DNA of 64,000 nucleotides from Paraniabella defluvii (GTDB lineage: Bacteria > Bacteroidota > Bacteroidia > Chitinophagales > Chitinophagaceae): the NCBI GenBank assembly GCA_019316985.1, contig CP079215.1, positions 3,906,001 through 3,970,000 on the forward strand. Direction: 5' to 3'. Shown one piece after another: positions 19,756 to 32,674 of the stretch. Every line of letters begins with the position of its first letter. Positions within the stretch are counted from its first letter, which is position 1. The notes beneath the pieces are model-generated. The model saw only the letters and a list, made by a program, of their open reading frames with translations, did not search any database and was not told the DNA's origin. Both the position numbers and the translations under genes were made by a program.

Positions 19756-22700
19756 ATGAAAAAATACAATTCTAACACGTCTCAGAGAGATTGGGGCCGA
19801 AATCCCTTACTTAAAATTTCGACGCAGGTATTATTTACACTTCTGCTTATTGTTATAGGCGCATGTTATGCAGCTGCTCAAACCAAGGTGACAGTGACGG
19901 GTAAGGTGTTGGCTTCGGGAAATAATGAACCCATTGCCGGAGCGAGTATTAATGAAGAGGGAACTCAGACAATAGTGGTTTCTAATTCCAAAGGAGAATT
20001 TACGATCTCCGTTTCAAAAGCCGATGCAACCTTAATAATAAGCCATGTTACACATGCTACTAAAAAGGTGCCGCTTACAGGTGTATTTAAAGACCTGATC
20101 GTAACGCTCGACGGTAATCAAACCTCTTTAGACGATGTAGTTGTAATTGGCTACGGTAAAACAACTAAAGAGGGCAATGTTGCCGCTGTGTCCCAGACAG
20201 GTTTTAAAGAGCTGGAACGGGCAGGCGGTGTAACCAGCCTTGGTGCTGCAATGACCGGTAATCTTCCCGGTTTAATTACCGCGCAGGGGACCGGAACGCC
20301 GGGAGAAGAAGATCCCCGGTTCATCATACGTGGTGTAAGTAGCCTGAACGGATCGGATCCGTTGGTGCTCGTGGATGGCGTAGAACGTACCATAGCAAAT
20401 CTGGATATTGCTTCTGTTGAAACAGTAACGGTTTTAAAGACGCATCCGCTACCGCGGTATTCGGTTCACGGGGCGCTAATGGTGTAATACTGGTAACTAC
20501 AAAAAGAGGCCGGACAGGCAAAGCTGCTATAAGGGCTACATTAAATACTATAATGAAAGTTCCTTCCAAGTTACCCCAAAAAATGGATTCCTATGACGCA
20601 TTTCGCATAAGAAATGATGTGATTGAATACGAGTTGGCCACTGCCCCGGAGGCCTGGGCAGATTATATGCCCTATGCGATCATGCAGAAGTACCGGAATC
20701 CACTCAACCTAGAGGAAGCAGAGCGTTATCCCAATGTGGACTGGGTTGATGCTTTATTTAAAAAGCATACATGGTCATCTAACGCCAATTTAAATATACA
20801 GGGCGGCACCCGGTTTGTAAAATATTTCTCAAGCGTTGACTTTGCGCATGAAGGAGACATATTTAAAATTTATGAGAATAACCGGGGATACAAACCTGGT
20901 TACGGGTTTAACCGGATCAACTTTCGCACCAATCTCGATTTCCAGTTAACGGGAACTACCATATTTAAAGTAAACCTGGCCGGAACTTACGGACAAAGAA
21001 AAAGCCCCTGGTCTGGTGTCAACGATTACAATACCTGGAGTGCTGCTTATTTTGCTTCACCGGCGGCTTTCCTGCCGGTTTATTCCGATGGGTCGTGGGG
21101 CTATTATGCGCCTAATGAAGCAACTTATATGAACTCTGCTATGGCCTTAGCCAGAAGCGGTATCCAGTATAATACCAATGCCCGTGTAGCCACCGATTTT
21201 ACTTTAGAGCAAAACCTGGATATGCTGATAAAAGGTTTAAAGTTTAGCGGCACCATCTCTTTTGATAATACTTTTTCTGAAGGAGGGCGCGGCTTAAATG
21301 ATGCAGATGATGTGCAGCGTAAATGGATCAATCCGGTAACAGGAATGGTTCAGTACCGGTTTGCCAATGACAACTCTACAAATTTCGACTTCCAGTCTTT
21401 CGATAAATGGGCTGCAACCGGTGGTGGTACCGGCGGCGCTTATCGCAGGATATTTTACAACCTGCAGCTGAATTATGCCAAGAGAATCAATAAGCACAAT
21501 TTTACATTAATGGGGTTGATGAACCGTAACCAATTTGCCACCGGCAGCGAAATACCGAGCTATCGTGAAGACTGGGTATTCCGTACTACTTATGCTTTTG
21601 ATAGTAAATACACCGTTGAATACAATGGCGCATATAACGGCTCTGAAAGATTTGCCGCTGATAAACGGTTCGCTTTTTTTCTCTTCGGGTGGTTTAAACT
21701 GGATTATATCGAAAGAGAAGTTCATGGAAAATATCCAGTTTATAGACCTGTTTAAATTCCGTACCTCAATCGGAAAAACCGGAGCAGATAATGTTGGTGG
21801 CGGACGCTGGGCCTATCTTACGGAATGGCAGCAGGGAGGAAATTCTGTGATGGGTGTAGTGAATGAAGGCGCAGAAGCCAGTCCCTATGCCTGGTTCAGA
21901 GAAACAAGGGTAGGTAATCCGAATGTGCAATGGGAAGAGGCGTTAAAGTATAATGTGGGTGTTGATTTTGAACTTTTCAAAGGACTGATTACCGGTAAAG
22001 CAGACTTGTTCTGGGATCATCGCCAATATATTATTACAGGGTGGCGCACGCGCGGTACCTAGCTATTTTGGAACTGCTGCCCCGTGGTTAACCAGGGCGA
22101 GGTGAAAAATAAAGGTTACGAGATTGAACTGCATATCAGGAAAATTTAAATCGCAATCTGCGTGTCTGGTCTGATTTTATTATGACGCATGCAAAGAACA
22201 AAGTTATTGAGGCAGATGATCCGTTATTGCGCCCTTCTTATCAAAAAACGGCAGGCTACGAAGTAGGAACCTGGAGAGGAAAAGTAAGTAACGGGTATTA
22301 CAATACATGGGATGCGCTTTACGGCAGCACCATGCACAATACTAATGATGCCGCCAAGCTTCCGGGTAACGTTTATATTGTTGACTACAACGGCGATGGG
22401 GTTATAGATGATTTTGATAACGCCCCATGGGGATACAGCGATTGGCCTTTAAACAGCTATAATGCCAACTTTGGATTGGAATGGAAAGACCTCTCTTTAT
22501 TTGTTCAGTTTTACGGTGTGAACAACGTAAACCGTGATGTTGCTTTCAACAGCCTGAATAATAAAAACCTGACAGTTTATGATGAAGGTACTTTCTGGTC
22601 ACCTGCTAATCAGAATCCTACGCAACCTTTACCCAGGTGGTCTACGGTACCGGCCGGATACTTCAGAGGTAATTTTAATCGTTATGATGCTTCTTATGTA

Positions 22701-22921
22701 CGTTTAAAGAATGCTGAAATAGCCTATACTTTCAGAAACAGCAATTGGAGCTTTGTACGGAGAGCAAAACTGGATAATATACGGCTCTATTTAAACGGTA
22801 ATAACCTTATTACCTGGACAAAAATGCCGGATGACCGCGAGCAGAATATAGGTGGAGCTTCTTACCAGGAGCATACCCTACTATGCGACGTTTCAATTTG
22901 GGATTCAACCTGTTTTTCTAA
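19756..22921 (+). CDS. xusA: XusA: SusC-family xylan-oligosaccharide receptor (frameshifted)
   Basis: About 1055 residues. It starts at the ATG at 19756; an in-frame TTG-initiated extension upstream has no support. A signal peptide (QVLFTLLLIVIGACYAAAQ) is followed by a carboxypeptidase-regulatory-like domain (VTGKVLASGNNEPIAGASI), the TonB-box-like linker LDDVVVIGYGK, a plug (GVSSLNGSDPLVLVDGVERT) and the barrel, ending MRRFNLGFNLFF at 22921. Frames change near 20445, 21750, 22050, 22140 and 22875. It is the first of two tandem SusC/SusD pairs followed by XusE and Xyn10C, the order of the xylan utilisation system described in Prevotella and Bacteroides. It imports xylan fragments across the outer membrane with XusB. 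The symbol rests on synteny and family, not on alignment. Confidence 0.9.
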
Positions 22922-22939
22922 ACTATTATCATCAGAATT

Positions 22940-24862
22940 ATGAAAAAGAATTATATCAAATCTATTTTCTTAATAGGAATAGTTATCGCTATTGCTGGAT
23001 TGGCATCCTGCAAGAAGTACCTGGACAGAGAGCCTGGCTCGATCGTTGCCCAGGAAGAGGCATTCAAAAATTTCTTCAATTTCCAGGGCTTTACTGAAGA
23101 ATTGTACCAGTGCATTCCGGATTTTACCAATGCTTATTGGACGAATTCATGGAACTGGGGTGATGATGAAGTGCAATCGACCTCCCAGGCTTTTCATTTC
23201 ATTGTAAAAGTAGATAACGGCGATTTTTGGGGATGGCAGCGTGGCTATGATAGCTGGGGCGCCGGTTTTATGGATGGAGGAAATTTTAGTACGAATAATG
23301 ATCGTATGACCAAAAAGCTCTGGCCCGGTGCATGGTATGGTATCCGGAAATGCAATCTTGGCCTGGAGAATATGGACCTGCTGACGGACGCCACTCAGGA
23401 AGAAAAAACCTCATCAAAGGGCAGTTGTTATTTTTCCGGGGCTGGTTTCACTTTATGCTGATCCAGTACTTTGGAGGGCTGCCGTATATTGACAAGGTTT
23501 TACCAAGTGATGTGAAGCTGACTTTGCCACGCTTGTCTTACCAGGAGTGCGCCAATAAAGCGGCTGCAGATTTTAGGAAGCAGCCAACTTGCTGCCTGTT
23601 GAATGGGATAATACGCTGGCCGGCAGAAGAACGCTGGGAAAAAATGACCTGCGTATCAACAAAATCATGGCTCTGGGATACCTTGGTAAAAACTATCTGT
23701 GGGCGGCCAGTCCATTGATGAATGGAGAGTCAACAGGCAACCAGAATTATAATACCGATTACGCAAAAAGGCAGCGGCTGCATTTGGCGAATTGCTCAAT
23801 ATTATTGATGCCGGCGGAACCAAGTACAAGCTGTTGCCTTTTCAATACTACTATAAGAACTTTTATACCAACTTCGAAAACTGGGCAATGCCTGGTGGAA
23901 GAGTAGGCGGGCCCGAGCAGGGACAGGAAGCCATCTTCAGAGGTCCCTATTGGAGCGCTAATAGTTCTAATTACGGAACCAGCCGCCAGTACCAGCCCCA
24001 GTTCCTGATTGGAGAGGGTGAGGTGAAATTTTTCCCGACCGCTAACTATGTTAACTATTATGGTATGGCTAATGGATTACCTATTAACGCTGCCAACAGC
24101 GCTGCTGTGGCTGACAACGAGTCGGGTTATAATCCCAGTCAGCCATGGAAAGACCGTGATCCCCGGTTTTACAATGATATCATTTACGATGGAAGAAAAA
24201 TGGTTGAAGCAAGTATACCCAATGCGAATGAAGAGAAGTACAGGTATGCTACGCTTTACTCAGGGGCGACTACCGGGTTCCGTAACCACCAGCAGCCGCA
24301 GCGGCTACCTGCTTTTTAAATTTATCCCTCCGTTGAGTAATAAATATGATTTAGGAACCAGTTATAACAAATCGCTTAATGTACATCTGCCTTATATGAG
24401 ACTGGCAGACATTTATATCATGTATGCCGAAGCTGCATCAGAAGGATATAATTCTCCAATGGGTAAAGATCCTAATTATAGCAAAACTGCGGTAGATGCA
24501 ATCAATTTCGTAAGAGACCGTGCAGGTGTGGGACATGTGGCCGGCAAGTTTACAGGTTCGCAGGATGCGTTCAGGAGTGAGTACCGGCGCGAACGTGCCG
24601 TAGAGCTTTCGTTTGAAGGACATCGGTTTAATGATCTGCGTCGCTGGCGGCTGCTCATTCAAAAACCTTATACCGTTAAGACTTCTCTTGAATTTGATCG
24701 GGCGCCAGGCTTTTCAACTACTAATCCAAAAGAAAACAGGGTCGTAAATCTTAGAGAACAGGTGATACTGGAGCGGAATTTTTCTGAAAAGCATTATTGG
24801 CTCCCCTGAGGAATGTAGATGTTATGCTTTATACAGAGTTCCCTCAGAATCCCGGATGGTAG
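22940..24862 (+). CDS. xusB: XusB: SusD-family xylan-binding lipoprotein (frameshifted)
   Basis: About 640 residues. The lipoprotein signal ends GLASC, followed by KKYLDREPGS, a very typical SusD start. Further SusD marks are QEEAFKNFFNFQGFTEELYQ, the TPR-region segment RGWFHFMLIQYFGGLPYIDK, and RRERAVELSFEGHRFNDLRR near the C-terminus. After repair the protein ends HYWLPLRNVDVMLYTEFPQN plus PGW, the usual SusD tail. It begins 18 bases after xusA. Frames change near 23400, 23575, 23770, 24280 and 24805. It binds xylan chains at the surface and caps XusA. Confidence 0.92.
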
Positions 24863-24912
24863 GGTGAGTATGGTAAAATTGATCATGTAATTATTTATTA
24901 AACGAGTAACTA

Positions 24913-27900
24913 ATGAAATATTTAAGAATAGGATGGGTTCTGATTACTGCATTAGCACTTTTTCCCATTATGCTAAATGCGCAGGCAACCTCTGAAGTTA
25001 CCATAAAGGCTGTAGTTTATGGTTCGGGAAAGTTCCTTTACAAGGTGCTTTAATAAGCAGTGTGGATGATGATGACAACGAAGTAACCACAGACGAAAAA
25101 GGGATATTCGAAATTAAAGTGCCTTACAACACTGAACTGGGTGTAGCCGCTGCAGGTTATAAAACAAGATACGTAAAAGCAGCGCCGGGACTCACTGAGA
25201 TCGAGTTGACATCTTCGGATGTTATCAATGACGTGAATGTGCTCTTTCGCGTAAAGGCCCAGAAAGACCTTATTGGCGGTGTTAATGCCGTTGATATGAA
25301 GGAGCTGATAAAAAGAATTACACCACCTACAGCCTGGATCATATGGATGCCCTGGTTCCGGGTTTTAATGGAAACAGCATGTGGGGAATGGGAAGCTACT
25401 TTACATTAATTGATGGCGTACCCCGCGATGCCAATAATGTGCTGCCTACTGAAATTGACCAGATTACATTTTTAAAAAGTGCAGCAGCCGTAGTTTTATA
25501 CGGTACCCAGGCAGCTAAAGGCGCTATACTTATTACCACAAAAAGGGGAGAAGCCAATAATCGTCAAACAAATGTGACATTGAATACCGGTGTGAATGTG
25601 GCCAAGAGCTTTCCTGAATACCTGGGGTCTGCAGAGTATATGACCTTATATAACGAAGCACGCCGCAACGATGGGCTGGCAGAGTTATTTACGCCAACAG
25701 AAATTTATAATTTTTCCTCTGGTAAGAATCCTTATCGTTATCCCAATCTGAACTTTTATGCTCCTGAATATGTAACGAGGTCTTTTAACAGGCATGATGT
25801 TACGGCCGAGATATCAGGTGGTAATGAAAGAGCGCGTTATTATACAAATATCAACTATTATACGGCTGGTTCTATGCTGAATTTTGGAGAAGGTAAAAAG
25901 AATGACCGAACCAATCGTTTTAGCGTTAGAGGTAATATTGATATAACGATCAACCCGTTTATATACAGCAAAATAGATATGCAGGCCACTTTCTATGATG
26001 ATCGTAGTCCCAACTCCAATTTCTGGGCTGATGCAGCTACCGTTCGTCCCAACCGGTTCTCACCTCTTATACCGCTCAGCTATATCGAAGAAAATGATAT
26101 GGCATCATGGGGATTATTAAAGAACAGCAATTATCTTATTGATGGTAAGTATTTCCTGGGTGGTACACAGTTGGAGCAAACCAATTCATTTGCTGCCATG
26201 TATGCAGGTGCCTATAACCAGTTTGTCAGCAGGCAATTTCAATTCAACCCATCCGTGGGGGCCGATTTGCGCAATATTATTAAAGGTCTGAAGTTTCAGA
26301 CAGATATGGCTATCGACTATCGTACTTCTTATAGCCAATCATACAACAATACCTATGCGGTTTTTTCACCGGGAGGAACCGGAGCATCAGGTACCCTGCC
26401 TGGTTGGTATACCTACGAAGGAAAAGACTACATAACCATGCTCACACAGTACGGCCAGGACGTGGCCAATGGGGTACAAAATGTAAGTGGTACCGTTTAC
26501 AGGCAAACGCTGGCATTATCTAGTTATTTCAATTATGATAATGTGGTAGCCGGCGACCATCATATAACAGGTTTGCTGGTGGCTAACGGTTTTCAGCAAA
26601 CTACTTCCGGTCAGTACCATGCATTAGGTAGCGTGAACCTGGGCTTACAGCTGGGATATATTTTCAGGGATAAATACATGTTTGACTTTAGCGGCGCCCT
26701 GGTTCATTCAGCCAAGTTGCCTGAAGGAAAAAGGAAGGCTTTTAATCCAACATTGTCCTTAGGCTGGCGTCTTAGTAAAGAAGAATTCCTGAAGTCCTCT
26801 TCGGTTATTGATGATCTTAAATTAGTGGCAAGTGCGGGTTATATTAATTCCGATATTGATATAGCTAACTATTTTATGTACATGGGATATTATCGCCTGG
26901 ATGACAACGGTCCCTGGTGGGGTTGGGATGGTGGTGGCTACTCAGGCCGTATTACCGAAGCGCGGGGCGGTTCTAATCCGCAAATGACTTTTCCGAAACG
27001 TTATAACCTGACGGCAGGTTTTGAGGGATCATTTTTCCGGCAGTTACTTAAACTGGAAGCCAGCTATTTTACAAACCGGATGACTGATATTCTGGTAAAT
27101 GCTGCAACGATGGCTGCAGTAGTTAATCCTAATTGGTTTAACGCCGGCAATTCTGTTTTTGGCGCTAATGTTAACAGGGATATAGAAAGCCGCTCAGGCT
27201 TTGATTTTGGCGCAACTTTTAAGAAAAGGCTCGGCGAAGTGAATATGACCTTAGGACTTAACGGAACGTATTATGTAACCAAAGCTGTTAAAAGAACTGA
27301 AATCCAAAATGAAGATTACCTGTACAGGCAGGGACAGATACTGGATGGTATTTGGGGATATGAAAATGCAGGTTTTTTCAAAGATCAGGAGGATATAAAG
27401 AATTCCCCTGTGCATTCTTTAGGAGTTACCGTAAAGCCGGGTGACTTAAAGTACAAGGATCAAAACGGAGATGGCATCATTAATGTAAACGACCAGGTTC
27501 TATTAGGCAAAGGCGGTTGGTACGGGGCTCCGTTTAATCTTGGAATGCATTTTACCGCCCAGTGGAAGAAGCTTACATTCTTTGCTTTGGGAACAGGCAG
27601 GTACGGTGCTGATGGTGTTAAAAACGGATCCTATTTCTGGGTAGGAGGAGAGGATAAGTACTCGAAGGTAGTAAGAGGCCGGTGGACGCCAGAAACTGCA
27701 GATGTAGCTACTTATCCAAGGCTAACTACGCAAAGCAAGGCTCACAATTTTGTTACCTCCGACTTCTGGATGTATAAGGCCAACCGTTTTGATCTGGCAA
27801 AGGTGCAGGTTACTTATGATCTTTCAAGTGCCATTAAAAAAGCAATTTCATGAAAGAGTTGAATGTTTATTTAAGTGGTGCCAATTTGCTGACAATAGCC

Positions 27901-27984
27901 AAAGAACGCGAGCTGATGGAGATGAATGTAGGCGGCACTCCTCAAACCCGTTTCTACAATTTTGGCGTTCGGGCGTTGTTTTAA
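24913..27984 (+). CDS. xusC: XusC: second SusC-family xylan receptor
   Basis: About 1024 residues. The central 836 codons (25343-27853) are uninterrupted, the longest clean reading frame in the window. It has a signal peptide (ITALALFPIMLNAQ), a short regulatory-like domain, a plug (SYFTLIDGVPRDANNVLPTE; VVLYGTQAAKGAILITTKRG) and the barrel, with the C-terminus PQTRFYNFGVRALF after one repair near 27840. Other frame changes are near 25030 and 25335. The N-terminal domain is divergent from that of XusA, so the two receptors are not a recent duplication. It pairs with XusD. Confidence 0.92.
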
Positions 27985-28022
27985 AGAAAATTAATGTTAG
28001 TAAAAGTTAAAAGCAACTTATT

Positions 28023-29819
28023 ATGAATAAAGTATTATTAACGGCTATTGTAACGGTCCTTTTACTCGGGGCAGGATGCAAGAGGGATTTGTTTGAGCCT
28101 GCAATTGAAAACAACCGCCAGGTAGATGATCCGAATGCGTTAATGCCAAGCCAGGCCAGGTTTATGTACGGGCTCATTGGAAATGCATATACGCGTATAC
28201 CTAACACCGGCTGGTACCATTCTGATGTGGCAACCGATAATGCGGTTTCCAATGACTTTAATAATGAATATCTCAGGATCACCCAGGGCTTATGGTCGCC
28301 GTTATTTATTCCTTTCGGATTTAATCGCTGGACCAACGGGTATCATGCGATACAATATATTAACCAGATGTTGGAGAAGGTAAATGAGGTGCAGTGGGCG
28401 GTGGATCCGAATATTGCTGAATTGTTTAGAAGACGTATTCGTGGTGAAGCATATGGTTTACGCGCGGTATTTTATTCTGACTTGCTTCGGTTATTTGGCG
28501 GGGAGGCTGCAAATGGCCAGATGCTGTGTGCCATTGTTTTTGAGCTTCCAGGACCCGTTGGCGAACTTTAACGTTCCACGAGCTACTTACGAAGAATGTC
28601 TCCAGCAAATTTATAAAGACCTGGATTCTGCATCCTTTCTTTTGCCCTTCGATTACGGTGATATTGCCGAAGGAGGGACGGTTCCTGCAAAATTTGGCAA
28701 TGTGGCAAGAACAGATTATAACCGGGTTTACGGTAATAACTTCAGGGGAGGACTTCTGAGCGGCAGAATTGCAATGGCAGTAAAAGCAAAAACGTCCATT
28801 ATCGCCGCAAGCCCTGCCTTCAGTTCGGGTAATACCACAACCTGGGAAAATGCTGCTCATGATGCAGCAGCTATTCTCGACCTGATTAACGGACCAAGCG
28901 GCCTGGCGGCAACAGGGTTAGAATGGTACGGAGGAACGCCAGCAATTGCCGACCAGATCAATGGCTTATCTGTAGGTGTGAATCCCCGGAAATACTTTGG
29001 AGAGCCAGCTGGGAGGACAACGCCTCGGGTTTGGAAAGGGATAATTATCCGCCTACGATGTTCGGCAACGGCCGCATCAACCCTACTCAAAACCTGGTAG
29101 ATGCCTTTCCTGCTTTGAACGGCTATCCTATTACGGATGCTACAAGTGGTTACAATCCTTCAGATCCTTACAGCAACCGCGACCCACGCCTCAAAATGTT
29201 TATCCTTGTTAACGGAGGTACTTTATCGTCTAGTACCACCGCCATTAATACAGCTGCAGACGGGCCCACCAACGATGGCCTGTTGAAACAGGCTACTTCC
29301 ACACGTACAGGATACTATCTTAAAAAGTTAATGCATAGCCGGGTGACATTTACCTCTACTACTACCAGCGGCCAGCGACATGTTAAACCTATTGTTCGTT
29401 ATACCGAGATTTTTTTGAACTATGCTGAAGCCGCTAACGAAGCATGGGGACCTCTGGGGAACGGAGGGCATGCTTACTCTGCTTATGATGTAATTAAAGC
29501 TATACGCAGAAGGGCGGGTATCGGCCTTGCTAATGGCGACGCATACCTGGAGCTGGTTAAGAACAATAAGGATGAAATGAGAAAGCTGATCAGGAATGAA
29601 CGCCGTTTGGAATTGTGTTTCGAAGATATCCGTTTCTGGGATTTGCGTCGCTGGAAAGAAAACTTAACGGAAACCGCAAAAGGAGTGAGTATTACCGGCG
29701 GTGCTTACAATTATATCAATGTAGAAACCAGGGATTTCGCAAGCTTCATGACTACTAATCCCATACCTAACAGCGAGATGCTGAAATTTAACGCTTTAAT
29801 CCAAAATAAAGGATGGTAG
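28023..29819 (+). CDS. xusD: XusD: second SusD-family xylan-binding lipoprotein (frameshifted)
   Basis: About 599 residues with a lipoprotein signal (VLLLGAGCKRDLFEP). SusD features include RRRIRGEAYGLRAVFYSDLL, SGRIAMAVKAKTSIIAASPA, PIVRYTEIFLNYAEAANEAW and RNERRLELCFEDIRFWDLRR, ending FNALIQNKGW. Two frame changes lie near 28545 and 29010. It begins 38 bases after xusC. It is the predicted surface partner of XusC. Confidence 0.92.
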
Positions 29820-29874
29820 TAAAAAACAAAGAATGTGAAATGAAAAAGAGTTTCCGAAATCTAAAAAAGAGCAT

Positions 29875-30877
29875 ATGAATAAGAAAACTATAATACTGCC
29901 ACTGATCTTTCTACTCGCTATGTTGGCAGGTTGTAATCAGGACAGGGACTTTCCTGATTTCGATTATCAGACGGTTTACTTCGCGTACCAATATCCGGTT
30001 AGAACAATAACCCTTGGGGAAGATGTATCTGTTGATAATACTTTGGACAACCAGCACAGGTTCCAGATTTTTGCAGCCTTCGGCGGAGGATATAAGGCCA
30101 GGAATGATATTAACATAGGATATAGCATTGACAATACTCTGCTTGGAAATGGATTGTTGTTTAGCGCGGGTGGCAGCGAAGTGTTGCCTATGCCGGCCAG
30201 CTATTATACAACCGCAGCCAACCATATCATCATTCCATCCGGGGCGTCTGCCGGAAGCGTTGATGTTCAATTAACGGATGCTTTCTTCAACGATCCCAGG
30301 TCGGTGAATAACACTTATGTCATTCCTGTAAAGCTCACTTCTGTTAACGGTGCAGATTCGATTCTGTCTTCTAAAAATTTCACGCTGTATGCGGTGAAAT
30401 TTGTAAATCAATGGCATGGTAATTACCTGCGCAGAGGTACCGATGCCATGACGGGGATGTAAATAAATCCGTTACGCGTCATGCCCAGTACGTGGAGAGC
30501 GATCAGGTAAATAAATTGTCAACCCAGTCTTTAACGGAGCTGGCATTCCCTGTGGTATTCCAGGATAATAATAACAACAACTTTACATGTACACTGCTCC
30601 TTAAGTTCGATAATTCAGGCAACTGTGCTATTTCTTCATCAACGCCGGGCTTTACTGCAACCGGCACGGGATCCTTTGTAAAAAGAGGGAAAAAAACAGC
30701 TGGGGTAATAAAGACAGGGATGCGCTTTATTTGAACTACCAGGTAACTTATAATAGCATTACCGTTGGTACTGGAGCGAATACCAGGCAGATTAATGGAA
30801 GTGTCACTACTAAAGATACCCTGGTAATGCGCGACCGTGGTGTAAAAGCTGAATGGTTTACGCCGGTAAGTAAATAG
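29875..30877 (+). CDS. xusE: XusE: surface glycan-binding lipoprotein (DUF1735/DUF5627-like)
   Basis: About 334 residues. The lipobox is LAMLAGC. The N-terminal half resembles the DUF1735 (BT_3987-type) domain: TVYFAYQYPVRTITLGED, YIIPSG-like NHIIIPSGASAGSVDVQL, and NNTYVIPVKLTSV. The C-terminal half (from about WHGNYLRRG) is lipocalin-like as in DUF5627 proteins and ends VKAEWFTPVSK. Frames change near 30450 and 30705. It lies between xusD and xyn10C exactly as xusE does in known xylan utilisation loci, where such proteins bind xylan at the cell surface. The binding role is by analogy. Confidence 0.8.
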
Positions 30878-30903
30878 TTTATTTGACCTCTTATTTAAAT
30901 ATC

Positions 30904-32571
30904 ATGTTTAAAATAAATAAAACAGTGGCACACTCTGTTTCCGCAGTAATATTGCTGGCTTCATGTGCCAAATTTCCATCCGACGAATATACCTCGGTTG
31001 ATAAGCCTGAAAGTGTGGTAGTACAGGAGGAAATTAATGCCTACCCCGAATTGAAGTCGATTAAGGCGGCTAATGCCGGCTTTAAGCTGGGGATGGCACT
31101 TGCTTCAGCAGGTTATGTTAACCAGGACGTAAGCTACCGTATTGCCGACAGGAACTTTGATGAATTGGTTCTGGAAAACGAGATGAAACATGGCTCTGTA
31201 GTATTGTCCGATGGTTCTCTTGACCTAACTGGAGTTAAAAGATTTTTGACGGTGGCCAAAAGTGCAGGCAAGTCTGTTTACGGACATACGCTTACCTGGC
31301 ATTCCGGACAAAATTCTACCTATCTGAATGGCCTGATAACGGGAGCCAGCGGTGTCACTACCATCAACTTTGAATCTGACAACATTGGTAAAGTATACCC
31401 TATGACGGGAAACAGCACTTCAGTTGTGGAGCTCGATCCTAAAGGCGGTGGTAGTAAAGTATTGCATATAGGTAATGCGGCTACACCTGCCAACCAATCC
31501 TTTCCTAAAATAGATGTTACTCTTCCTGCAGGAATTAAACTGGGAAATTGCTCGCAGGTGGCATTGGATATACTGGCCCCGGATCAGGCGGTTTATTCGG
31601 TTCTGGTATGCGGCTCGGTATCAATAACAGGGCTTTAACGGTATACGGCTCTCCGTCCAGTTTTGGTGCCGCAGATAACCAGTGGTTAACCGGCGGCAAG
31701 GTTATTCTCCCCATCGCCAATATGAACCTCACCGCTGAAGAAAAGGAACTAACCAGTTTTACATTGGTTTTTGGTTCAGGAACCGGATCGGGTAACTACT
31801 ATATGGATAATATTGTTATTTCCTGGAATGCCCAGAAAACGGCAGCAGAGAAAAATACGATTATCACAGGCGCTTTAAATGCATTTATAGCAGGGATGGT
31901 AGATACCTGTAAATCGGTTGTCAGTGCCTGGGATGTAGTGAATGAGCCAATGGATGATGCCAATCCTGCTCAGCTTAAAACAGGAATTGGAAAAACACTG
32001 GCCGCAGGAGAATTTTATTGGCAAGACTATATGGGGTACGACTATGCGGTTACTGCTTTTCAAATTGCGCGGCAGCACGCAAATGCTACTGACAAGTTAT
32101 TTATTAATGATTACAATCTGGAGAACAATCTTGATAAGTGCCGTGGCCTGATCAACTATATACAGTATATTGAAAGCAAAGGTGCTAAAGTAGATGGTAT
32201 CGGCAGCCAAATGCATATTGATATTAATACTAATAAGGAAAATATAGCAACGCATTTCCGCTTGCTGGCAGCTACAGGCAAATTGATTAAAATTTCTGAA
32301 CTCGATATTGGCTTAGGGGTATTAAAACGCCGCAGGCAACCGATGCCCAATACACAGCCCAGGCCCAGATGTACCAATATGTACTTGAAAAGTATTTTGA
32401 ATTGATACCTGCCGGTCAGCGTTATGGTATTACTTTTTGGAGTCCGTTCGATAGGCCTACTTCTTCCTCCTGGAGATCTGGCGAGCCCGTTGGGATCTGG
32501 AGGAAAACCTCTCCCGTAAGCTTTCTTACAAAGCAGTGGCAGATGTATTAAAAGCAAAAGCAGGACAATAA
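30904..32571 (+). CDS. xyn10C: Xyn10C: surface GH10 endoxylanase with a binding module inserted in the barrel
   Basis: About 556 residues, a lipoprotein (VILLASCAKFP). The GH10 barrel starts near residue 60 (FKLGMALASAGYVNQDVSYR; ENEMKHGSVV), continues to GHTLTWHSGQNSTYL, and is then interrupted by about 150 residues of a CBM4/22-like beta-sandwich (TTINFESDNIGKVYPM to NYYMDNIVISW). The barrel resumes at NTIITGALNAFIAGMVDTCK, with the acid/base Glu in WDVVNEPMDD and nucleophile Glu in KISELDIGLG. This split architecture is known for the xylanase that closes the Xus core. Frames change near 31620, 32330 and 32515. The ATG at 30904 is preferred over an upstream TTG. A terminator follows. Confidence 0.93.
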
Positions 32572-32616
32572 GTTCTTCCGGCAAGGATTCGGATAAATAA
32601 TTGTTGTTTTAACTAA

Positions 32617-32652
32617 GGGCCCCGGTAGCGTTTTGGCCGGGGGCTATTTTTT
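32617..32652 (+). terminator. Intrinsic terminator after xyn10C
   Basis: GCCCCGG at 32619-32625 pairs with CCGGGGGC at 32637-32644 with one bulged base and an 11-base loop, followed by TATTTTTTAT. It closes the xus operon and separates it from the next cassette. Confidence 0.8.
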
Positions 32653-32674
32653 ATAACATTATAGTTTGCTATAC

